DNA of 64,000 nucleotides from Apodemus sylvaticus (Eukaryota > Chordata > Mammalia > Rodentia > Muridae): the NCBI RefSeq assembly GCF_947179515.1, contig NC_067477.1, positions 119,780,562-119,844,561 of the forward strand, read 5' to 3'. The notes under the pieces are model-generated. The model was not told where the DNA came from. It saw only the letters and a program-made list of their open reading frames with translations, and ran no database searches. Position 1 is the first letter of the stretch; every line of letters begins with the position of its first letter. Shown piece after piece: positions 58,413-64,000 of this stretch. A program made the position numbers and the translations under genes.

Positions 58413-58511
58413 CCTCTTAGAGTTCTTAAAGAGAAAAATAGACTTTTATAGCAAAAGTTATTCATCATCGTTATAGCTTCCACTGTGTAGTATTGTGCTG
58501 CGTTATCCTGT

Positions 58512-58660
58512 GTTGTGTTTCTTTTTGGTTGTGTAGACAGGGTTTCAAAGCCCTGTGTAGCCCATGCTGGCCTTGACCTTGCTGTGTGGTATAGAAAGCC
58601 CTTAATCCTCCTGCCCTCCCCTGGCTGAAGCTGGCCCACAGGTGTGCGCCAGCACACGCA
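58512..58660 (-). mobile_element. B1-type SINE
   Basis: TAGACAGGGTTTCAAAGCCC ... CCACAGGTGTGCGCCAGC. Confidence 0.75.
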
Positions 58661-59162
58661 GCGTGCAGTACAATCTTGTCAGACAAATCAGCCACACTTG
58701 TGTTTTAGCAGTTTTTTTTTTAAAGATGACAAGTTCCAAATCAAAACCCAAATCATTACATTAATCAAGATAAAAATGAACAGATGGAGCAAAAGAGAAA
58801 CTGGTAGAGAATCCCCTGTCATTCTCTACGCAATGCTAACTTATGTTCTACTCTGATACACTAGCTGTCAGGCTAATGTCCAGCAATAACTGAAGATGGT
58901 GTTTTTGAAAATGAAAGTCTTCATCCCAAGGCAAACAGCCTGCTAAGGCCTCTCTCATAGACTTCTCCCAATGTGTGCAAATGCTTTCTCCACCTGTATG
59001 CCATTGAAGCCAAATATTTATGAGGAGGAAGTTCTTTCTAAACACCAAGCCCTGGCGAGTGCCTGTAAGCCCAGTATGCTGGAGCCCACCTCCAGTGTGA
59101 CTAGAGATGGCAGTGTGGCAACCACAAGGACCTGACCTCAATACACAGAACTGTGCTTAAAC

Positions 59163-59345
59163 GGGTGGGCATGCTGGTGATGTGTATGTGTGATCCCAGC
59201 ACTGGAGAGGCCAAGGCAGGAGGAGGAGGGTTCACTAGCCAGCCTAGCCGAATAGGAGAGTTACAGTAAGAGTCCCTGTCTCAAATATCATGGATAATGT
59301 CCCTAAGGGACAGCACCTGAAGTTGATATCTGACCTTCACATTCA
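59163..59345 (+). mobile_element. B1-type SINE with CA tail
   Basis: GTGGGCATGCTGGTGATG ... GAGTCCCTGTCTCAAATATC, then CACCACACACACAC. Confidence 0.7.
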
Positions 59346-59882
59346 CGCACCACACACACACACATGAACATTCATATATGTGTACACCCTCACAGACACA
59401 TACGTGCACACAAATGAAGAGAAAGAAGAATCATCAAATATGGCATCTAAAAACCGTGTTAAATAAAGAGACCAAGGTGTAGGAGCCCAGTTGTGAGCCC
59501 ACAGCTGCTCTCTGTGTAGATGAATAGAACCACAGGCAGACCTGGACCTCAGTGACCAAGCCAGGAACCAGCATACTAGGGTGAGCTGAGGAAATAGCAT
59601 GGTTTTGTTTCCTACAAAGGTAAACCTGTCTCACTTCTAATGCAGGTAGCACCTGGTTCCCTTCAGGAAAGTCAGACAGGAAGTCCAGTGACAAAGGACA
59701 GTACAACTCTAAAGCCTCTGCATCAGGCCAGTGCTGTACTCAGTCTGTCCTGGCCTAGACAGTACAGAAACCAGAAGTAAACAGGATGATTTATAGCAAT
59801 ATGACAGTAGATTTTTACAGCCACTGAATTTAGCCACAAAAATAAATGAGGCTTTGTACCTTATGATCCTCTTTTTGCTTTT

Positions 59883-60058
59883 TTTTAAAGACATATTTAT
59901 TATTTGTGAGTACACTGTAGCTGTCTTCAGACACTCCAGAAGAGGGATTCAGATCTCATTATGGATGGTTGTGAGCCACCATGTGGTTGCTGGGATTTGA
60001 ACTCGGAACCTTTGGAAGAGCAGTCAGTGCTCTTAACCGCTGAGCCATCTCTCCAGTC
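59883..60058 (-). mobile_element. B2 SINE with clear target-site duplication
   Basis: Reversed B2 (CACTGTAGCTGTCTTCAGAC ... TGAGCCATCTCTCCAG) flanked by TCCTCTTTTTGCTTTT at about 59867-59882 and 60059-60074. Confidence 0.95.
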
Positions 60059-61254
60059 TCCTCTTTTTGCTTTTATTGCCTTGCTTCTGTATGTTACACA
60101 TTCTTAATCCACACTGTGAGTAAACAAGGAAAGCAGTAAGGGCAGGAGGGCTTCGTGTAAGAGAGCTTGAACAGCAGCGACAGAATTCCTTCCTAGCCAG
60201 AAGTCCCTCCTAGGCAAGATCATCAAGTCCTGTGAATTGCCCTGGCATAAATCCATGTTGGAGCTGCCCTTGACCCACCCTTTCAGCTGGAACAGGCTCA
60301 CGCAGATAGACCTGCCTCAGATTATGTGCAGTTCAAGAACAGTGCCTGCAAAACAAGAGAGCCATTGTAAGCAAAGCCTTGTCTGCAGCTACAACGTAAC
60401 TCCTGTGCTCAGGGTTGTAGCCCTTCAGGAATAAGATAGGCTCAAGAAAGTAAACTGTAGAATAACTAAAGTGATGTGACACTAATTGAGCACCTTCCGT
60501 GTGCAGGACTGTGGGAAGGGCTGGGAGATCCCAGGCTAGCCTCTCCAAGCTGTTAGGAAGCCTCAGTGGACAAATATGGAGTTGCAAACAGTGTAAGATG
60601 GCACTGTATTACGGTATCGATCAGGAATGCTATGTAGGAGTTCTGGAAATGAGAGGATTAATGAGAGCCAACAGAGAGAAGGTAGATGTGAGTTGGTGCT
60701 TGAAAAACAGGTACCGTGTGAGGAGGTGGAGAGAGAAGAATGGGCTCCCACGTTTTCAGAAGTGAAGGCAAGGAGATAAACATGAACATATGCACACACA
60801 TCGTGTCCCACCACAGTCAAGTGACAAGGTCAAGTTAAAAATGACTCTACTCACAGCTCTGAAAATAAAATCTAATTATTTTTAGCCAAATGTGAATTTT
60901 AGAAAGATAGAAGAAAAAAACTTTAAAAAACCCAAACAACAACAACAGAATCCCAAGTGAGAGCAGCCCTGCAGCCTTTCTGAGCAGGGTTCAGCAAACA
61001 TCCCCTGAGGACATCTCTGTAGCTCTGCTGTGTCTTCATCCCAGAACTGGGTCCAGCCTGGCGACCCTAATGGACTTTGCAGACCATACTTCGCCTCTCC
61101 TCTTAGCTGATCTACCTACAGAGCATGCCCAGGACTGTGAGCTCACTGTCAGCTCTCATTTCCACCTCTTAGACACATACAGCTTTCCAACCCTCTCCCA
61201 GCCCTTTCATCCTGAAACCCAGCAGTCTTCCACGTGGACCACACCCTGGGCTCT

Positions 61255-61352
61255 CCTCCCCACGCTTTAGCTGGGACTGTGTGTGACCAGAGCGGGATGT
61301 TTAATGCTCCTGGGAGATGTTAATGTGCAGCCAGAGTTGCAGCTTTGCAAAC
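61255..61352. mobile_element. Possible MER5-like DNA transposon relic
   Basis: GATGTTAATGTGCAGCCAGA resembles one end of MER5-type hAT relics. Weak. Confidence 0.3.
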
Positions 61353-62051
61353 CGTTGGTTCCTGTCTGCCAGAGAGAACTCACACCAGTTCCACCCTCCA
61401 GCCTGGCTCGGATGGAACAATTTGAGGCAAAATGCAAAGAATTTTAATTAGCTTGATAATGGCAGAACTGAAAGAAGACTCCAAGTTCCCTGACTCCCAT
61501 ATGCACCACTTGCCTCCTGGCCAAGATGCTTACATTTAAATTTCTCTTGTCAATTTAATGGCCAAAGTGTGACTGGGAAACAGAAGCCTCCTGATATTCC
61601 TTTGTAATAGTCTTTCTTGGGCCCATTATCCTCTGTGAAGATGTCATCTGTATTATCCACTGTGCTCAGTGGCAGGAAGTAGTCAATAACCTTTTCAAAG
61701 GTTCTACTGTGACTTGTTAACAATTTCTGAGAACTTCAGTTTGAGTGTGGAACCAACAGAAAGGATTAGGAAGTGTGTGCTTCTAAAGCTGGAGGGGGCG
61801 GAGAGGGATGGGGAGGGGAGGGGCGGGGAGAGCAGGGCTCCGCCCCTGGGCAGACCTTGGCTTCCTCCAGCTTCCACCTGCGCATGCTCAGCACGCTCCA
61901 CCATGCACAGCGTTCAGGCTTAGTTTAACTATTTTATTAATTTGTTGAGACTATAATATAATTATATTCCCTTTCCTCCCTCTGAACCTTCCCATAAATC
62001 CCTCATTCAAGTTCAAGATCTCTTTTTTCATTGTTTGCACATACATATATG

Positions 62052-62056
<5 letters not shown>

Positions 62057-62086
<30 letters not shown>
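62057..62086. repeat. (TG)n microsatellite
   Basis: Pure TG run of about 14 units. Confidence 0.93.
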
Positions 62087-62453
62087 ATATATTCCTAAAT
62101 TCATAAATACAACCTGCTCAGTGTGTATACTGTTCTTGTATGTATATGTTTTCAAGCCTGACCATTTGGTATTGGATAATTGGTTAATTAATGAGCTCTT
62201 CCCTGGGGAAGACTATTTTTCCCATTCTTAATAGTTGTCTCTAGCTCTTTGTGTAGGATTGAGGCCTGTGGGCTTTTCCACATCCTTGTTAGCATGAGAT
62301 CTTAACCGTTTCAAAGTCCGGAACCATGAATGAATGGTGATTACATACATAATTTGAAGGTGAAGAATTAGAAAAGATCAACTTAAAACAACACAGCCTT
62401 GCCTGTTCAGTGTGTGCCACTCCGGTGAGCTCTGCCTTCAAGACACTGCTGCT

Positions 62454-62625
62454 GGGCTGGAGAGATGCTCACAGGGAGAGCACTGAGCGCTCTCAGAGGA
62501 CCCACGCTCAACTCCCAGCACCCACAAGGCAGACAACCATTTGCAACCTTTGTTCCTAGAAATCTGAAGCCTCTTCTGGTCCCTCGGGCGCCAGGCACGA
62601 AGAGGAGGCACAGACATACGTGCTT
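62454..62625 (+). mobile_element. B3 SINE
   Basis: GGGCTGGAGAGATGCTCACA ... AAGCCTCTTCTGGTCCCTC. Confidence 0.88.
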
Positions 62626-62840
62626 CCTGCTTTAGATGGGTATAAGTAAAGTAGGGTTACAGATCTCACTACACTACAGCCTTTGGACTGAAATATAGTC
62701 TAGCATCTTACATTAAGATTAATTAGTCTTATGAAGTACCATGCATATATGCCCTTTTAAAATGCTAAATACTCTAAAAGCTACATTGTAACATTTTACT
62801 AAATGTAAAAGATCTAATGCTCATCGTTTCTTTGATACAG

Positions 62841-62904
62841 GTTGGCAATGATTCTTTTGGCAATGATTACATAGAAAACTTAAAACAAAATCATATTTCT
62901 ACAG
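62841..62904 (+). CDS. Rbks: Rbks exon 3
   Basis: This short 64-bp exon encodes VGNDSFGNDYIENLKQNHIST plus the first base of the next codon. It is the conserved ribokinase segment that follows MVCK and includes the G(N/K)DxFG motif typical of PfkB sugar kinases. The acceptor is TTTGATACAG at 62831-62840. The donor is ACAG|GTAACA. It starts in phase 0 and ends in phase 1, which fits the G|AG (Glu) codon completed at 63994. Introns on either side are about 6.9 kb and 1.1 kb. Confidence 0.96.
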
Positions 62905-62974
62905 GTAACATTTCATCTTTTTTAAATTAATGCTTATAACTTTCTTTATGGATTTTCTATTGTTTCAGTTTTAC

Positions 62975-63118
62975 TTTTTTGAGAGAGGGTCTCACTACAG
63001 AGCCTTGGCTGACCTGGTAGTAACTATGCAACCTGTACTAGTCTCAAACTCAAGGTGGTCCTCCTGCCTTAACCTTCTGAGTGCTAAGATTACAGATATG
63101 TGCTACCACACCTGAATG
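62975..63118 (-). mobile_element. B1-type SINE, 70 bp after Rbks exon 3
   Basis: TTGAGAGAGGGTCTCACTAC ... GTGCTAAGATTACAGATATG. Confidence 0.82.
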
Positions 63119-63429
63119 TATTGTTCATAACATTCTTCTGTGATCCTGTTATCAGGAAAATTGAAAGCTAAGTATAATTAGTAGCTCCTCCCCTGGTAGC
63201 CAGAAAGGCCGTAGCACTGCTTTGTTTAATTTCTTCATGGACATTCATCCAAATAAGAATGAAATCATTGGAGGTGACAAATCTTCATTTAACGGCTAAG
63301 AGGCCAGTGACAAGAAAAACTCAGGTGCTATATTCACAAAGGGTGTTTTAAGAAAAGTCACTGAATGATACAGCTGAGGCCATCATAGAAGCTGCCAGGG
63401 CTGAGAACATAATGACAGAAGAGGAAAGC

Positions 63430-63545
63430 AAAGGTTCTGGGGCTTTCCCAAGAGCACACAGCCAGCTGGAGCTGCAGCCAGGACTGGAACACAGGGCCCC
63501 TGCCTCCAGCCCGAGGCTCTCTGCTGCTGTCAGGCTGCCTGGCTG
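63430..63545 (-). mobile_element. MIR
   Basis: TTTCCCAAGAGCACACAGCC and GCAGCCAGGACTGGAACACA follow the reverse MIR. Confidence 0.65.
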
Positions 63546-63993
63546 ATGAGCATCTGTCTCCACGCCAGACCACAGTTCTGGATGAAATGCAAAGCTGAGG
63601 AAAATAAAGAAAATCAAACAAGTTCATTTTATCTGTTTAACCTTTTGTTTTTTATCTCAAGCCTGTCATTTTTTTTACAGTGAAGAAAAGAAATATGTTG
63701 TTCTAAAAAATGCATATGTATACAACTCTGAATAATTTTAAGGAGTAAAATGTGTGGGTAGTTTGATGGGTTGTTACTAATGCAAAGAAAAGGTGCCACT
63801 GATGTAAAGATGCCCATTTCCTCACTGTATAGGTGATGGGTATAAATTAGCACTAATTACTTACTTTTTTAACTCATTCCAGATGGTTAAAGGTTAAAAA
63901 GTTTTTCCAAGAATTAGTGTCACATAAAAATTGTTAAAATAAATTATCCATGCCAGGCTGTATTCCTCAATTGTGGCTTTCTTTTTCTTATAG

Positions 63994-64000
63994 AGTTTAC
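63994..64000 (+). CDS. Rbks: Rbks exon 4, first bases (cut by window edge)
   Basis: The acceptor TTTCTTTTTCTTATAG ends at 63993 and is followed by AGTTTAC. Joined to the final G of exon 3 this reads GAG TTT AC, giving Glu-Phe-Thr, the residues expected after HIST in ribokinase. The rest of the exon lies beyond the window. Confidence 0.88.

Larger units (their letters stand above)
55899..62840 (+). other. Rbks: Rbks intron 2
   Basis: A 6.9-kb intron. Unlisted stretches 56485-58330, 58665-59160, 59350-59880, 60075-61250, 61355-62050 and 62090-62450 show no recognisable gene. 57089-57100 and 57150-57169 are plain A runs. Confidence 0.85.
62905..63993 (+). other. Rbks: Rbks intron 3
   Basis: A 1.1-kb intron between GTAACA and TTATAG, with a B1 and a MIR listed separately. 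63550-63990 is unremarkable. Confidence 0.9.

Overview
This is a mammalian, specifically murine rodent, genomic window and is most likely from Mus. The evidence is dense B1 copies with the young mouse-type body, B2/B3/B4, RSINE1 and ID SINEs, a URR1 DNA transposon, rodent L1 3' ends, MaLR LTRs, and two recognisable vertebrate genes. It is not prokaryotic, and I found no operon, CRISPR array, phage or defence system. Nearly all short open frames in the window are chance frames in introns and repeats.

Layout. Two genes sit head to head across a CpG island at about 29.68-30.31 kb. Rbks (ribokinase) runs rightwards on the + strand. Exon 1 is at 30176-30273 (coding part), exon 2 at 55766-55898, exon 3 at 62841-62904, and exon 4 starts at 63994 and runs off the window. 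The exon phases join perfectly and the splice sites are canonical. Babam2 (Bre/Brcc45, the scaffold of the BRCA1-A and BRISC deubiquitinase complexes) runs leftwards on the - strand. Its first coding exon is 25783-25934. Its non-coding exon 1 must lie in or beside the CpG island but cannot be placed exactly. I found no further Babam2 exon, so its intron 2 appears to fill 1-25782.

Babam2 intron 2 (1-25.8 kb) carries two processed pseudogenes. One is a 5'-truncated Hnrnpa1 retrocopy on the - strand (about 5.59-6.57 kb). The other is an apparently full-length Nsa2 (ribosome biogenesis) retrocopy on the + strand (22.87-23.90 kb), bounded by a 16-bp target-site duplication. A separate ~100-bp Nsa2 fragment lies 1.1 kb before it. 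The same intron holds two related ~0.8-kb endogenous-retrovirus-type LTRs, several minisatellites and many SINEs. One LTR splits a TG-rich satellite. One minisatellite is a 34-bp repeat open in all three forward frames.

Rbks introns 1-3 (30.3-64 kb) hold SINEs, MaLR LTRs, L1 3' ends on both strands, an old ~0.9-kb L2 relic, a cleanly bounded URR1 element, MIRs and microsatellites. Between these are stretches of ordinary AT-rich unique intron where I see nothing.

How the genes relate. Rbks makes ribose-5-phosphate from ribose, and Babam2 organises K63-ubiquitin-specific deubiquitinase complexes. They share a promoter region but no known pathway. The window contains no convincing undescribed system. 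The points most worth a second look are the shared promoter with its upstream CRE-like cluster, the duplicated Nsa2 retrosequence, and the all-frame-open minisatellite. Repeat family names were assigned from memory of consensus sequences and were not checked against a library.
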